Shown: positions 7,762 through 18,974, counted from the stretch's first letter. The stretch is 64,000 nt of DNA from Hafnia alvei (GCF_034424155.1 NZ_CP139992.1:698012-762011); one strand, 5' to 3'. Translations and numbers: made by a program. Notes: a model not told the origin generated them from the letters alone.

Positions 7762-10700
7762 ATGGACGTCAGTCGCAGACAGTTTTTTAGAATCTGCGCC
7801 GGCGGGATGGCTGGTACAACAGCGGCAGTTTTAGGATTTACTCCTACTATGGCGCTGGCGGAGTCACGTAACTATAAGTTGCTGCGTGCAAAAGAAACCC
7901 GTAACTCCTGTACCTATTGTTCTGTTGGCTGTGGGTTATTGATGTATAGCCTTGGCGATGGTGCCAAGAACGCGAAATCAACGATTTTTCATATTGAAGG
8001 GGACCCGGATCATCCGGTAAACCGTGGCGCACTTTGCCCGAAAGGTGCTGGCCTGCTGGATTATATCCACAGTGAAAATCGTCTGCGTTACCCTGAATAC
8101 CGTGCGCCAGGCTCTGATAAATGGCAGCGCATTAGCTGGGACGATGCTTTTGAGCGCATTGCCAAGCTGATGAAAAACGACCGTGATAAGAATTTTGAAA
8201 CGACAAACGCCGAAGGCGTCACGGTTAACCGCTGGCTTTCAACCGGTATGTTGTGCGCCTCTGCGGCCAGCAATGAAACCGGTATGCTCACGCAAAAATT
8301 CGCCCGTTCACTGGGCATGTTGGCGGTTGATAACCAAGCGCGCGTCTGACACGGACCAACGGTAGCAAGTCTTGCTCCAACATTTGGTCGCGGTGCGATG
8401 ACCAACCACTGGGTTGATATCAAAAACGCCAACGTAGTTATGGTGATGGGTGGCAACGCCGCTGAAGCGCATCCGGTCGGATTCCGCTGGGCGATGGAAG
8501 CCAAAAACAACAATGACGCCACGCTGATTGTGGTCGATCCGCGCTTTACCCGTACCGCTTCGGTTGCGGATATTTATGCGCCGATCCGCTCTGGTACCGA
8601 CATTACCTTCTTGTCGGGCGTTTTGCTGTACCTGATTTCTAACAACAAAATTAACGCTGAATACGTTAAAAACTACACTAACGCCAGCCTGCTGGTGCGT
8701 GATGATTTTACGTTTGAAGACGGTTTGTTCAGCGGCTATGACGAATCTAAACGTCAGTACGACAAAACTACGTGGAACTACCAGTTCGACGAAAATGGCT
8801 ATGCCAAACGCGATGACACCTTGCAGCATCCGCGCTGCGTGTGGAATCTGCTGAAAGCGCACGTGAGCCGCTATACGCCAGACGTGGTGGAAAATATCTG
8901 TGGTACACCGCAGGCGGATTTCCTGAAAGTCTGCGAAGTCTTAGCGTCAACCAGCGCAGCCGATCGTACAACGACGTTCCTGTATGCATTGGGTTGGACT
9001 CAGCACACCGTGGGTGCGCAGAACATCCGTACTATGGCGATGATCCAACTGCTGTTAGGCAATATGGGGATGGCCGGTGGCGGTGTTAACGCCTTACGTG
9101 GTCACTCTAATATTCAGGGTCTTACCGATCTTGGTTTGCTGTCTACCAGCCTGCCGGGCTATTTGACGCTGCCATCAGAAAAACACACCAATCTAGAAAC
9201 TTATCTGGCAGCCAATACTCCAAAAGCGACGCTGCCGGGTCAGGTTAACTATTGGGGTAACTATCCGAAATTCTTCGTCAGCTTGATGAAGGCTTTCTAT
9301 GGTGACGATGCGCAGAAAGAAAATAACTGGGGCTTTGATTGGCTGCCGAAGTGGGATCAATCCTACGACGTGATGAAGTACTTCCAGATGATGGATCAGG
9401 GCAAAGTCACCGGCTATATCTGCCAAGGCTTTAACCCGGTGGCGTCGTTCCCAGATAAGAATAAGGTCGTTGAGTCGCTTTCTAAGCTGAAATATCTGGT
9501 GATTATCGATCCGTTGGTGACAGAAACGTCAAACTTCTGGCAAAACCACGGTGAGATGAACGAGGTTGATACGGCATCGATCCAGACTGAAGTCTTCCGT
9601 CTACCTTCAACCTGCTTCGCAGAAGAAGATGGTTCGATTGCAAACTCAGGCCGTTGGCTGCAATGGCATTGGAAAGGCGCCGACGCCCCAGGTGAAGCGC
9701 GTAACGACGGCGAAATTCTTGCCGGTCTGTACCATCGTCTACGCACCATGTACCAGAATGAAGGCGGTAAAGGCGTTGAGCCGTTACTGAAAATGGGCTG
9801 GGGCTATGAGCAGCCAGATCATCCTGAATCTGAAGAAGTGGCGAAAGAGAACAACGGTTATGCGTTGGCCGATTTGTACGACGCTAACGGCACGTTGTTA
9901 GCCAAAAAAGGTCAGCTGCTGGATACCTTTGCTCATCTGCGCGACGACGGCACCACGGCAAGCGCCTGCTGGATTTATGCCGGTAGCTGGACCAGCAAGG
10001 GCAACCAGATGGCGAATCGTGATAACAGCGATCCTTCCGGCTTAGGTAACACGCTGGGCTGGGCTTGGGCATGGCCGCTGAACCGCCGCATTATTTATAA
10101 CCGTGCGTCGGCAGATCCAATGGGTAAACCGTGGGATCCTAAGCGCATGCTGATCGAGTGGAATGGCAGTAAGTGGGTCGGAAACGATATTCCAGACTAC
10201 AACACCGCCGCACCGGGCAGCGGCGTCGGGCCGTTTATCATGCAGCCGGAAGGCTTGGGTCGTCTGTTTGCCATCGACAAGATGGCGGAAGGGCCATTCC
10301 CTGAGCACTATGAGCCGTTTGAAACACCGTTGGGTACCAACCCACTGCATCCAAACGTTATCTCCAATCCGGCGGCGCGTTTGTATGAGGCGGATGCCAA
10401 ACGTATGGGTAACAAGACTGAGTTCCCTTACGTCGGTACCACGTATCGTCTGACCGAGCATTTCCACACGTGGACGAAGCATGCGCGTCTTAACGCCATC
10501 GTTCAGCCTGAACAGTTCGTGGAGATCAGCGAAGGTTTGGCGAAAGCGAAGGGCATTGAGCACGGTGATACGGTGAAAGTCAGCAGCAAACGCGGCTTTA
10601 TCAAAGCGAAAGCGGTGGTGACTCGCCGTCTGCGTACCTTGCAGGTCAATGGTCAGGAAGTGGATACCGTGGGTATTCCAATTCACTGGGGCTTTGAAGG

Positions 10701-10809
10701 CGTGGCGCGCAAAGGCTTTATCGCCAACACCCTGACTCCGTTCGTTGGCGACGCTAACTCGCAAACGCCAGAGTACAAGGCGTTTTTAGTTAACGTGGAA
10801 AAGGTGTAA
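7762..10809 (+). CDS. fdnG: Formate dehydrogenase-N, selenocysteine alpha subunit FdnG
   Basis: FdnG is the catalytic molybdopterin subunit of the periplasm-facing respiratory formate dehydrogenase that feeds formate electrons to menaquinone and nitrate reductase. The N-terminus MDVSRRQFFRICAGG is a twin-arginine (Tat) signal. CTYCSVGCG and CPKG supply the 4Fe-4S cysteines. The frame is interrupted by UGA at 8347-8349, which is codon 196 and read as selenocysteine; the context NQARV-U-HGP and position match E. coli FdnG exactly. Counting through the UGA gives 1015 residues, full length. The start at 7762 is chosen because GAGG lies 6 nt upstream; ATGs at 7750 and 7756 are alternatives. Automated callers may split this gene into two ORFs at the UGA. 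Confidence 0.97.
8347..8378 (+). promoter_or_regulatory. Selenocysteine UGA codon and SECIS hairpin in fdnG
   Basis: The UGA at 8347-8349 is followed after 11 nt by a hairpin at 8361-8378. Its lower stem is GG/CC, with a bulged T at 8363, an upper stem AGCAA/TTGCT and a GTC apex. Bulge, apex and distance match the bacterial SECIS bound by SelB in E. coli fdnG and fdhF. Confidence 0.9.
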
Positions 10810-10821
10810 GGAGCCGAACTT

Positions 10822-11724
10822 ATGTCCATGCAATCACAAGACATTATCAAGCGTTCGGCGACTAATGCCTTAACGCCGCCGCCGCAGGCTCGCGACTACA
10901 AAGAAGAAGTGGCTAAGCTTATCGACGTGTCTACCTGTATTGGCTGCAAAGCCTGTCAGGTAGCCTGTTCTGAGTGGAACGACATTCGTGACGAGGTAGG
11001 GCACTGCGTTGGGGTTTACGATAACCCTGCCGATTTGAGCGCTAAATCTTGGACGCTGATGCGTTTCTCGGAAGTCGAGCAAAACGGCAAGCTGGAGTGG
11101 CTCATCCGTAAGGATGGCTGCATGCACTGTACCGATCCGGGCTGCCTGAAGGCATGCCCGTCGGCGGGTGCAATCATTCAGTATGCAAACGGCATCGTCG
11201 ATTTCCAGTCTGAACACTGTATCGGCTGTGGCTACTGCATCGCAGGCTGTCCGTTCAATATTCCTCGCTTAAATCCGGACGACAACCGTGTGTACAAATG
11301 CACACTGTGCGTTGACCGCGTGAGCGTGGGACAAGAACCGGCCTGTGTGAAAACGTGTCCGACCGGTGCGATTCATTTCGGCAGCAAGAAAGAGATGCTG
11401 GAAGTGGCGAGCGAGCGCGTTGAGAAGCTGAAAAAACGTGGCTTTGAGCATGCGGGTATTTATAACCCCGAAGGCGTTGGCGGCACTCACGTGATGTATG
11501 TTCTGCATCATGCGGATAAGCCAGAGCTTTATCACAACCTGCCGAAAGATCCGAAGATCGATATGGCGGTTGGTTTGTGGAAAGGGGTGTTGAAGCCGCT
11601 GTCGGTAGCGGGATTTATCGCGACCTTTGCCGGTTTGATTTATCACTACATTGGCGTAGGCCCGAACAAAGAGGTGAGCGACGAAGAAGAAGGTGATGAC
11701 GAGAAGGGGAACCATCATGAGTAA
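10822..11724 (+). CDS. fdnH: Formate dehydrogenase-N iron-sulfur beta subunit FdnH
   Basis: FdnH relays electrons from FdnG to the cytochrome b subunit through four 4Fe-4S clusters. The 300-residue product contains the four cysteine clusters in order: [11 protein letters not shown] near residue 39, [13 protein letters not shown] near residue 100, [11 protein letters not shown] near residue 133 and CTLCVDR...CVKTCP near residues 155-180. A single C-terminal transmembrane helix (about residues 257-275, [17 protein letters not shown]) anchors it. The sequence follows FdnH more than the paralogue FdoH, for example in [22 protein letters not shown]. It starts 12 nt after fdnG with GGAG upstream, and its end overlaps fdnI by 8 nt, so the three subunits are translationally coupled. 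Confidence 0.97.
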   Translation: MSMQSQDIIKRSATNALTPPPQARDYKEEVAKLIDVSTCIGCKACQVACSEWNDIRDEVGHCVGVYDNPADLSAKSWTLMRFSEVEQNGKLEWLIRKDGCMHCTDPGCLKACPSAGAIIQYANGIVDFQSEHCIGCGYCIAGCPFNIPRLNPDDNRVYKCTLCVDRVSVGQEPACVKTCPTGAIHFGSKKEMLEVASERVEKLKKRGFEHAGIYNPEGVGGTHVMYVLHHADKPELYHNLPKDPKIDMAVGLWKGVLKPLSVAGFIATFAGLIYHYIGVGPNKEVSDEEEGDDEKGNHHE

Positions 11725-12367
11725 AAGTAAAATGATCGTTCGTACCAAATTCATCGACCGTGCCTGTCATTGGACGGTGGTAATTTGTTTCTTCTTGGTT
11801 TCGCTATCTGGCATCGCGCTGTTCTTTCCAACGTTGCAGTGGCTGACACAAACGTTTGGTACACCGCAGATGGGGCGCATCATGCACCCATTCTTTGGCG
11901 TGCTGATTTTTGTGGCGCTGATGTTCATGTTCTTCCGTTTTGTGAAGCACAACATTCCTGAACGTGAAGACGTGCCGTGGGTGGTGAACATCGTTGAAGT
12001 GCTTAAAGGTAATGAGCACGAAGTTGCCGATGTGGGTAAATATAACGCCGGTCAGAAAATGATGTTCTGGAGCATCATGAGCCTGATTTTCGTGTTGCTG
12101 GTCACCGGCATCATTATCTGGCGTCCGTATTTTGCCCAGCACTTCCCGATCGAAATGGTGCGCTATTCGCTGCTGATCCATGCGGCTGCGGCTATCGTGC
12201 TGATCCACGCGATCCTGATCCATATGTATATGGCCTTCTGGGTTAAGGGATCGATCAAAGGCATGGTGGAAGGTAAAGTCAGCCGTCGCTGGGCGCGTAA
12301 GCATCACCCACGCTGGTATCGTGAAATCGAAGCCAAAGAGGTGAAAGGCGAGATAGCCGACGACTAA
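11717..12367 (+). CDS. fdnI: Formate dehydrogenase-N cytochrome b556 gamma subunit FdnI
   Basis: FdnI is the membrane subunit that holds two b hemes and reduces menaquinone on the cytoplasmic side. The 216-residue protein begins [19 protein letters not shown], which includes a likely heme histidine, and shows four hydrophobic segments near residues 16-36, 52-72, 112-133 and 150-172. Histidines in the first and last helices ([25 protein letters not shown]) fit the family's heme ligands. The start at 11717 overlaps the last codons of fdnH; the upstream ATG at 11693 lies inside fdnH and is rejected. The operon ends at a strong terminator. Confidence 0.96.
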   Translation: MSKSKMIVRTKFIDRACHWTVVICFFLVSLSGIALFFPTLQWLTQTFGTPQMGRIMHPFFGVLIFVALMFMFFRFVKHNIPEREDVPWVVNIVEVLKGNEHEVADVGKYNAGQKMMFWSIMSLIFVLLVTGIIIWRPYFAQHFPIEMVRYSLLIHAAAAIVLIHAILIHMYMAFWVKGSIKGMVEGKVSRRWARKHHPRWYREIEAKEVKGEIADD

Positions 12368-12391
12368 TTTGTTTGGTTAGAATCGTTAAAT

Positions 12392-12426
12392 AAAAACCGC
12401 AGCCAAAGAAAAGCTGCGGTTTTTTT
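12392..12426. terminator. Bidirectional terminator between fdnI and loiP
   Basis: AAAACCGCAGC and GCTGCGGTTTT form an 11-bp stem with a T-run on the right and an A-run on the left. It serves convergent fdnI and the first loiP copy. Confidence 0.9.
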
Positions 12427-12438
12427 ATGCGTCAGATC

Positions 12439-13191
12439 TTATTTGTCTGCAGCGATACGATCGCGGATATGCTGTGCGCGTTCGGTTGATGGTGGGTGAG
12501 AATCGAACATGCTGCCTTTGCGGCCACCGTCGAGCTCAGCCAGTTTCTCAAAGCTGGTGGCCAACCCCAGCGTGTTCAGCTTGTGCTTTTTCAGGAAATC
12601 ATAAGAGAAGTCGTCGGCTTCAGATTCCTGATGCTGTGAGAACTGCGAGTTGATCAGCGCTTCGCCCAGATCGGCTAGCTGCGTTTGTGACAGCTCGGCG
12701 GCCACGCCGCCGGTGGAGGCTACCGCTGTTCTTGCCGCGATGGTGCCATAAGCCACCTTCATGGCTTTCAGGCTGTGGCCGAGTGCCACGTGCCCCATTT
12801 CATGGCCTAACACGCCTTCGATTTCATCGTCAGTCATCATGTCCATCAGGCTGCTGTATACGCGGATGCAGCCGTTTGCCATTGCGAACGCGTTGATGTC
12901 ATCGGTCATGTACACCTTGTAGTTAACCGGCAGCCCGTTGATGTTGTTACCCATCGCCTTCGCAATTTTGTTTAAGCGTTTGGTGTATTTGCTTTTACTG
13001 CTGGCGATTTGGCTTTGGCTATCCAACTCTTTACAGGATTGATTAGCGAGGGATCTTGCGTCTGCATCGCTGAGTGTTGCGGCCTGAATCGCTTGCACGC
13101 CAGACTGCGCGGCCATTTGGGTATTAATATTCTCACAGCCGGTTAATGTGGCCGATGCGATGGCTATCGCGATAAGCGTTTTAATGTTCAT
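12439..13191 (-). CDS. LoiP-like M48 metalloprotease lipoprotein (copy A)
   Basis: This 250-residue protein has a lipoprotein signal ending in the lipobox LTGC (cysteine at about residue 19), so it should be anchored in the outer membrane or periplasm. Residues around 127-137 read GHEMGHVALGH, the HExxH zinc motif of peptidase family M48, and a downstream glutamate in QESEADDFSYD supplies the third ligand. It aligns end to end with E. coli LoiP (YggG), a metalloprotease that cleaves near hydrophobic residues and is active at low osmolarity. The neighbouring gene at 13371-14126 is a close paralogue in the same orientation, 179 nt away, suggesting tandem duplication. This copy seems the more diverged from E. 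coli LoiP of the two. Confidence 0.9.
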   Translation of the reverse strand: MNIKTLIAIAIASATLTGCENINTQMAAQSGVQAIQAATLSDADARSLANQSCKELDSQSQIASSKSKYTKRLNKIAKAMGNNINGLPVNYKVYMTDDINAFAMANGCIRVYSSLMDMMTDDEIEGVLGHEMGHVALGHSLKAMKVAYGTIAARTAVASTGGVAAELSQTQLADLGEALINSQFSQHQESEADDFSYDFLKKHKLNTLGLATSFEKLAELDGGRKGSMFDSHPPSTERAQHIRDRIAADK

Positions 13192-13339
13192 TATCTTTAT
13201 CTTCCGTTGACAAATGATAGGTTAATTGTATGATTTTTATACAGTAAAATCGGCTGAGACTATCATTAGGCAGAAGATGGAAGTAGTTAATTTACGATTA
13301 AAATAGAAGCAATTTTGTGGGCGGGAACGAAGTGAAAAT

Positions 13340-13362
13340 GGCTCCGAAATGACATCGGAGCC
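13340..13362 (-). terminator. Terminator downstream of loiP copy B
   Basis: GGCTCCGA and TCGGAGCC form a perfect 8-bp stem, followed on the minus strand by ATTTTC. It lies 8 nt after the stop of the second loiP copy and separates the two paralogues, so they are probably transcribed independently. Confidence 0.7.
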
Positions 13363-13370
13363 TGAGTTTA

Positions 13371-14126
13371 TTATTGCTCTGCGGCGATGCGATCGCGAAT
13401 GTGCTGGGCACGAGCCTGAGAAGATGGGTGGTCGTCAAACATGCTACTCTGACGCCCTGCTTCCTGAGAGGCCAGTTTGTCGAAGCTGGTGGCTAGCCCA
13501 ATCGGGTTGATTCCGCGCTTTTTAAGCAGATCGAAAGAGTAGTCGTCGGCTTCGCTTTCTTGTTTTTGTGAGAACTGCGAATTCACCAGTTTTTCTCCCA
13601 GATCTGCGAGCTGTGATTGGGATAGCTGCGCGCCGATACCGCTGCTGGCGGCAATGGCGGTACGTGCAGCCGTGGTGGCATAAGCCACCTGCATCGCTTT
13701 ACGCGAATGGCCTAATGCAACGTGGCCCATTTCATGCCCAAGTACGCCTTCGACTTCGTTGTCATTCATCATGTCCATAAGTCCGCTGTAGACACGCACG
13801 CAGCCGTTAGCCATCGCCCACGCGTTGACATCTTTCGTCACGTAGACTTTATAGTTGACTGGGGTACCATTGATATCGCTGCCCAGTGCTTTTGAAATGG
13901 TCGCCAGACGTTTGGCATAGGTGCTATCCGCAGGGGCAATTTGGTTCTTGCTGTCCATTTCCGCACAAGACTGTTCACTTAGGGCTTTGACCTGTGCATC
14001 AGAAAGCGTTGCGGCCTGAAAGGCCTGCGCGCCAGACTGCATCAGTCCTTCAGTATTCATGTTTTGACAGCCGCTGAGGAAGGCAGAGGCTGTTAGAGCA
14101 ATAAGAGGAAGTGTTATTTTGTTCAT
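13371..14126 (-). CDS. loiP: Metalloprotease lipoprotein LoiP (copy B)
   Basis: This 251-residue M48 metalloprotease is the closer match to E. coli LoiP: it shares NMNTEGLMQSGAQAFQAATLSDAQVK with the family and nearly the same length. The signal peptide ends in the lipobox LSGC with the lipidated cysteine at about residue 20. The zinc motif GHEMGHVALGH and the C-terminal QESEADDYSFDLL third-ligand region are intact. The C-terminus SSMFDDHPSSQARAQHIRDRI is shared with copy A. The gene is divergent from tktA, the same placement as yggG next to tktA in E. coli, so this is probably the ancestral copy and 12439-13191 the duplicate. Confidence 0.92.
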   Translation of the reverse strand: MNKITLPLIALTASAFLSGCQNMNTEGLMQSGAQAFQAATLSDAQVKALSEQSCAEMDSKNQIAPADSTYAKRLATISKALGSDINGTPVNYKVYVTKDVNAWAMANGCVRVYSGLMDMMNDNEVEGVLGHEMGHVALGHSRKAMQVAYATTAARTAIAASSGIGAQLSQSQLADLGEKLVNSQFSQKQESEADDYSFDLLKKRGINPIGLATSFDKLASQEAGRQSSMFDDHPSSQARAQHIRDRIAAEQ

Positions 14127-14377
14127 GTTATTTTCCTTGGGTGCAGTCTTTCCAGAGATTGAATGACGATCTGTGGTAGTGTATCCAGCGCCAATTAGGC
14201 TGTCATTGAGTATGTATTCTGTCTATACAGACCCCGTATGAAAGCGGATTAATCTGCTATTAAGAGAAATATAATGAGACATCATCGACTCATTTAGCCT
14301 TAGGGATTGCTGTTTTCATACGTAGTCTGAGAAAATACCCCGAACCCTGTTTCTTTAAATCCGACTTGGAGTAGAAC

Positions 14378-16372
14378 ATGTCCTCTCGTAAAGAGCTTGC
14401 CAATGCGATCCGTGCACTCAGTATGGACGCTGTGCAGAAAGCCAATTCTGGTCATCCAGGTGCCCCTATGGGTATGGCTGATATCGCGGAAGTCCTGTGG
14501 CGCGATTACATGAATCACAACCCGACCAATCCAAATTGGGCCGATCGTGACCGCTTTGTGCTTTCTAACGGCCATGGCTCTATGTTGATTTATAGCCTGC
14601 TGCACCTCACTGGCTATGACCTGCCAATCACCGAGCTGGAAAATTTCCGTCAGTTGCACTCTAAAACTCCAGGTCACCCAGAATACGGTTATACCCCAGG
14701 CGTAGAAACCACCACTGGCCCACTGGGTCAGGGCATCGCGAATGCGGTGGGTATGGCAATTGCTGAACGTACTTTGGCCGCGCAGTTTAACCGTCCTGGT
14801 CACGATATCGTGAATCACCACACCTATGCATTCTTGGGTGATGGCTGCATGATGGAAGGCATTTCTCACGAAGTTTGCTCTCTGGCGGGTACCTTGAAGC
14901 TGGGCAAACTGACCGCGTTCTATGATGACAACGGTATTTCTATCGATGGTCACGTTGAAGGCTGGTTCACCGATAACACCGCTGAGCGTTTTGAAGCTTA
15001 CGGCTGGCACGTTATCCGTGGCGTAGATGGTCACAACAGCGACGCAATCAAAGCGGCTATCGAAGACGCACGTAAAGTAACCGATAAGCCATCTCTGCTG
15101 ATGTGCAAAACTACCATCGGTTTCGGTTCACCGAACAAAGCCGGTTCTCATGAAGCTCACGGTGCACCACTGGGTGCCGCTGAAATTGAAGCAACCCGTA
15201 AAGCACTGGGCTGGAACTACGCTCCGTTTGAAATCCCTCAGGAAATCTATTCTCAGTGGGATGCTAAAGAAGCGGGCAAAGCAAAAGAAAGCGCTTGGGA
15301 TAAGAAATTTGCTGCCTATCAGGCTGCATTCCCTGAACTGGCCGCTGAGTTCAAACGTCGCGTAAGCGGTGAACTGCCAGCTAACTGGGCTGAAGAATCC
15401 AAGAAATTCATCGATCACCTGCAAGCTAATCCAGCGAAAATCGCAAGCCGTAAAGCGTCTCAAAACGCGCTGGAAGCTTTCGGTAAAGTTCTGCCTGAAT
15501 TCCTAGGTGGTTCTGCTGACCTGGCACCAAGCAACCTGACTATGTGGTCTGGTTCTAAGCCACTGAACGAAGATCTGGCCGGTAACTACATCCATTACGG
15601 TGTACGTGAATTCGGTATGTCAGCCATCATGAACGGTATTGCTCTGCACGGTGGTTTCCTGCCATACGGCGCTACCTTCCTGATGTTTATGGAGTATGCA
15701 CGCAACGCCGTTCGCATGGCAGCGCTGATGAAAATCCGTAATATCTTCGTTTATACCCATGACTCTATCGGTCTGGGCGAAGATGGCCCAACTCACCAGC
15801 CGGTTGAGCAGATGGCTAGCCTGCGTGTGACACCAAACATGAACACATGGCGTCCATGTGACCAGGTTGAATCTGCGGTTGCATGGCAGTTCGCTATTCA
15901 GCGTAACGATGGCCCATCTGCGCTGATCTTCTCGCGTCAGAATCTGGCACAGATGGATCGTACTCCAGAGCAGGTGGCTAACATCTCTCGCGGTGGTTAC
16001 ATCCTGAAAGATTGCGCTGGTCAGCCAGAGCTGATTTTCATTGCGACCGGTTCTGAAGTTGAACTGGCTGTGAACGCCGCAGATCAGCTGACCGCAGAAG
16101 GTCGTAAGGTTCGCGTCGTTTCAATGCCTGCAACTGAAGTCTTCGACAAGCAAGACGCTGCATACCGTGAGTCCGTACTGCCAGCGGCAGTGAGCGCTCG
16201 CGTTGCGGTTGAAGCCGGTATCGCTGACTTCTGGTACAAGTATGTTGGTCTGAACGGTACCGTGGTCGGTATGACGACCTTCGGCGAATCTGCGCCAGCT
16301 GAGCTGCTGTTCAAAGAGTTTGGCTTCACTGTAGACAACGTTGTCGCTAAAGCGAAAGCGCTGCTGAAATAA
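14378..16372 (+). CDS. tktA: Transketolase TktA
   Basis: Transketolase moves two-carbon units between sugar phosphates in the non-oxidative pentose phosphate pathway, using thiamine diphosphate and a divalent metal. The 664-residue product matches the E. coli length within one residue. Active-site histidines sit in SGHPGAP (about residue 26), NGHGSM (66) and KTPGHPE (100). The ThDP/metal motif GDGCMMEG lies at residues 154-161. [15 protein letters not shown] near residue 465 holds further catalytic residues. The ATG at 14378 is preceded by TTGGAG. It is monocistronic with its own terminator and lies divergent from loiP, as in E. coli. The sequence is closer to TktA than to a typical TktB, and the location supports this. 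Confidence 0.97.
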   Translation: MSSRKELANAIRALSMDAVQKANSGHPGAPMGMADIAEVLWRDYMNHNPTNPNWADRDRFVLSNGHGSMLIYSLLHLTGYDLPITELENFRQLHSKTPGHPEYGYTPGVETTTGPLGQGIANAVGMAIAERTLAAQFNRPGHDIVNHHTYAFLGDGCMMEGISHEVCSLAGTLKLGKLTAFYDDNGISIDGHVEGWFTDNTAERFEAYGWHVIRGVDGHNSDAIKAAIEDARKVTDKPSLLMCKTTIGFGSPNKAGSHEAHGAPLGAAEIEATRKALGWNYAPFEIPQEIYSQWDAKEAGKAKESAWDKKFAAYQAAFPELAAEFKRRVSGELPANWAEESKKFIDHLQANPAKIASRKASQNALEAFGKVLPEFLGGSADLAPSNLTMWSGSKPLNEDLAGNYIHYGVREFGMSAIMNGIALHGGFLPYGATFLMFMEYARNAVRMAALMKIRNIFVYTHDSIGLGEDGPTHQPVEQMASLRVTPNMNTWRPCDQVESAVAWQFAIQRNDGPSALIFSRQNLAQMDRTPEQVANISRGGYILKDCAGQPELIFIATGSEVELAVNAADQLTAEGRKVRVVSMPATEVFDKQDAAYRESVLPAAVSARVAVEAGIADFWYKYVGLNGTVVGMTTFGESAPAELLFKEFGFTVDNVVAKAKALLK

Positions 16373-16394
16373 TTCGGTAGTTATCGCTGATAAA

Positions 16395-16427
16395 AACGGG
16401 ATTGCCGCAGGGCAGTCCCGTTTTTTT
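16395..16427 (+). terminator. tktA terminator
   Basis: ACGGGATTGCC and GGCAGTCCCGT pair with one G.T wobble around GCAG, followed by seven T residues. Confidence 0.9.
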
Positions 16428-16695
16428 ATGCTTAACGATGGGCTTTAATGCCCATAAATTGTGAGCTATAGCACATTTTAAGCGAAAGAAAGCGAGGCAT
16501 AACGCCCATTTTATTGAGGTTATTTCTTTTATTGAGCCTTTGGTTTATTCTTGGCTGAAGCGTTTCAGTTGATTGATGAAACATCAATTATCGAGATTAT
16601 GTGACAGCGGGATTTCCATCGTTTTCGATGCTGGATTACTCTATGCTCTTGCCTTAAAACTTTCGTTTTAAACTGCGTTTGGCGCAGGGAGTGAT
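16428..16695. promoter_or_regulatory. epd promoter region with CRP site
   Basis: TGTGAGCTATAGCACA at 16460-16475 matches the CRP consensus TGTGA-N6-TCACA with a single mismatch. The E. coli epd-pgk operon is known to be activated by cAMP-CRP from a promoter before epd. The remainder up to the epd start is AT-rich with no ORF. Confidence 0.7.
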
Positions 16696-17739
16696 ATGAC
16701 TATTCGCATCGCAATAAACGGTTTTGGCCGAATCGGGCGCAGCGTATTACGCGCGTTATACGAATCTGGCCGTAGAGTAGAGATGTCCGTGGTAGCGATA
16801 AATGAATTGGCAAATGCGGAAGGCATGGCTCATTTATTGAAATACGATTCCAGTCATGGGCGCTTTGCTTGGGATGTCCGTCAGGAACGGGATACGATGT
16901 GGGTAGGCGATGACACAATTCGTCTGCTGCATGAGAAGCAGATTGCAGATTTACCGTGGCGTGAACTGGGTGTGGATATCGTACTCGACTGTAGTGGTGT
17001 TTATGGCAGTCGAGCCGATGGTGAAGCTCATATTATGGCGGGGGCCAAAAAAGTTTTGTTCTCCCATCCAGGCAGTCACGATCTTGATGCGACCGTAGTC
17101 TACGGTGTGAACCAGCAGGAATTGCAGCCAGAACACCACATTGTGTCTAACGCATCCTGCACGACTAACTGCATTATCCCTGTCATTAAATTGCTCGATG
17201 ATGCGTTTGGGATTGAATCGGGTACCGTTACCACGATTCACTCATCAATGAACGATCAGCCGGTGATAGATGCGTACCATTCCGACCTGCGTCGGACGCG
17301 TGCCGCCAGCCAGTCTATAATTCCCGTCGACACGAAGTTAGCGGCTGGTATCACCCGCATTTTTCCTAAGTTCTGCGATCGCTTTGAGGCGATTTCAGTG
17401 CGAGTGCCAACGATTAACGTGACGGCAATCGATTTGAGCGTCAGCGTGCAGGCCGCAGTAAAGGTGAGTGATGTCAACCACCTACTGCAAAAGGCAGCAA
17501 GCACCTCATTTCGTGGTATAGTTGACTATACAGAATTACCACTGGTTTCGACCGATTTTAATCATGACCCGCACAGTGCCATTGTTGATGGCACGCAGAC
17601 GCGCGTCAGCGGTCAACACTTGATAAAAACGTTGGTCTGGTGTGACAACGAATGGGGTTTTGCCAATCGTATGTTAGATACGACGCTGGCAATGTTCCAA
17701 GCGGTTTCCAGTACGGCACAGCAGCCTGTGCAGCTGTGA
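16696..17739 (+). CDS. epd: Erythrose-4-phosphate dehydrogenase Epd
   Basis: Epd oxidises erythrose 4-phosphate to 4-phosphoerythronate, the first step of pyridoxal 5'-phosphate synthesis. The 347-residue protein is a GAPDH homologue with the NAD-binding [10 protein letters not shown] at residues 5-14 and the catalytic cysteine in [10 protein letters not shown] near residue 155. The C-terminal [12 protein letters not shown] is characteristic of the family. [17 protein letters not shown] replaces the GAPDH pattern and identifies Epd. It is first of the epd-pgk-fbaA cluster, 40 nt before pgk, and is preceded by GGGAG and a CRP box. The order is the same as in E. coli. Confidence 0.96.
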   Translation: MTIRIAINGFGRIGRSVLRALYESGRRVEMSVVAINELANAEGMAHLLKYDSSHGRFAWDVRQERDTMWVGDDTIRLLHEKQIADLPWRELGVDIVLDCSGVYGSRADGEAHIMAGAKKVLFSHPGSHDLDATVVYGVNQQELQPEHHIVSNASCTTNCIIPVIKLLDDAFGIESGTVTTIHSSMNDQPVIDAYHSDLRRTRAASQSIIPVDTKLAAGITRIFPKFCDRFEAISVRVPTINVTAIDLSVSVQAAVKVSDVNHLLQKAASTSFRGIVDYTELPLVSTDFNHDPHSAIVDGTQTRVSGQHLIKTLVWCDNEWGFANRMLDTTLAMFQAVSSTAQQPVQL

Positions 17740-17779
17740 CGGTCAAGCAACTTTAAGAGAATCAACGAGAGGGTTCACC

Positions 17780-18943
17780 ATGTCTGTAATTAAGATGACC
17801 GATTTGGATTTGGCTGGTAAACGTGTCCTGATCCGTTCAGATCTGAACGTTCCAGTTAAAGAAGGCAAAGTGACTTCTGATGCGCGTATCCGTGCATCGC
17901 TGCCAACTATCGAAGCTGCTCTGAAGCAGGGCGCTCGTGTAATGGTTACTTCCCATCTGGGTCGTCCTACCGAAGGCGAATACAACGAAGAGTACTCTCT
18001 GCTGCCGGTTGTTAACTATCTGAAAGACCACCTGAAGTCTCCAGTTCGTCTGGCTAAAGACTATCTGGACGGTGTTGACGTTGCAGAAGGTGAACTGGTT
18101 GTTCTGGAAAACGTTCGCTTCAACAAAGGCGAAAAGAAAGACGACGAAACCCTGTCTAAAAAATACGCTGCGCTGTGTGACGTTTACGTCATGGACGCAT
18201 TCGGTACTGCACACCGTGCACAGGCTTCAACCCACGGCGTAGGTAAATTTGCACCTATCGCATGTGCGGGTCCTCTGCTGTCTGCAGAGCTGGAAGCACT
18301 GGGCAAAGCGCTGGGTAACCCAGCACGCCCAATGGTTGCTATCGTTGGTGGTTCAAAAGTTTCTACCAAACTGACCGTTCTGGACTCTCTGTCTAAAATC
18401 GCTGACCAGCTGATTGTTGGTGGTGGTATCGCGAACACCTTCGTTGCTGCTCAAGGCCACAACGTAGGTAAATCACTGTACGAAGCCGATCTGGTTGATG
18501 AAGCTAAAAAACTGCTGACTACCTGTAATATCCCAGTACCTACCGACGTCCGTGTTGCTACCGAGTTCTCTGAAACTGCGGCTGCAACGCTGAAATCTGT
18601 AAACGACATTAAAGATGACGAGCAGATTCTGGATCTGGGTGATGCTTCTGCACATCAGCTGGCTGAAATTCTGAAGAATGCGAAAACCATTCTGTGGAAC
18701 GGCCCAGTCGGCGTGTTCGAGTTCCCTAACTTCCGCAAAGGCACCGAGATCGTTGCTCAAGCAATCGCTGATAGCGAAGCATTCTCTATCGCAGGCGGCG
18801 GTGATACTCTGGCGGCTATCGATCTGTTCGGTATCGCAGACAAAATTTCCTACATCTCTACTGGCGGCGGCGCATTCTTAGAATTCGTTGAAGGCAAAAA
18901 ATTGCCAGCGGTAGTGATGCTGGAAGAACGTGCTAAGCAGTAA
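17780..18943 (+). CDS. pgk: Phosphoglycerate kinase Pgk
   Basis: Pgk transfers phosphate from 1,3-bisphosphoglycerate to ADP in glycolysis. The 387-residue length is that of the E. coli enzyme. RSDLNVPVK near residue 20 and [10 protein letters not shown] near residue 57 belong to the substrate-binding N-domain. GGSKVSTK near residue 192 and GGGDTLAA near residue 352 belong to the nucleotide-binding C-domain. The ATG follows GAGAGGG. Codon use is strongly biased to preferred codons, as expected for a very highly expressed gene. The gap of 145 nt to fbaA contains a hairpin without a T-run, so partial read-through from pgk to fbaA is likely. Confidence 0.98.
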   Translation: MSVIKMTDLDLAGKRVLIRSDLNVPVKEGKVTSDARIRASLPTIEAALKQGARVMVTSHLGRPTEGEYNEEYSLLPVVNYLKDHLKSPVRLAKDYLDGVDVAEGELVVLENVRFNKGEKKDDETLSKKYAALCDVYVMDAFGTAHRAQASTHGVGKFAPIACAGPLLSAELEALGKALGNPARPMVAIVGGSKVSTKLTVLDSLSKIADQLIVGGGIANTFVAAQGHNVGKSLYEADLVDEAKKLLTTCNIPVPTDVRVATEFSETAAATLKSVNDIKDDEQILDLGDASAHQLAEILKNAKTILWNGPVGVFEFPNFRKGTEIVAQAIADSEAFSIAGGGDTLAAIDLFGIADKISYISTGGGAFLEFVEGKKLPAVVMLEERAKQ

Positions 18944-18951
18944 TGAACCGT

Positions 18952-18974
18952 AACGGGAGGCCGAGCCTCCCGTT
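18952..18974 (+). other. pgk-fbaA intercistronic hairpin
   Basis: AACGGGAGGC and GCCTCCCGTT make a perfect 10-bp stem with a 3-nt loop right after pgk. No T-run follows, so it is more likely an RNA-stabilising or processing element, or a weak terminator, than a full stop. Confidence 0.6.

Noticed and set aside
8347..8349. Premature stop in fdnG suggesting a pseudogene
   Set aside because: The UGA is at the exact selenocysteine position of FdnG, with a SECIS hairpin 11 nt downstream and a full-length continuation.
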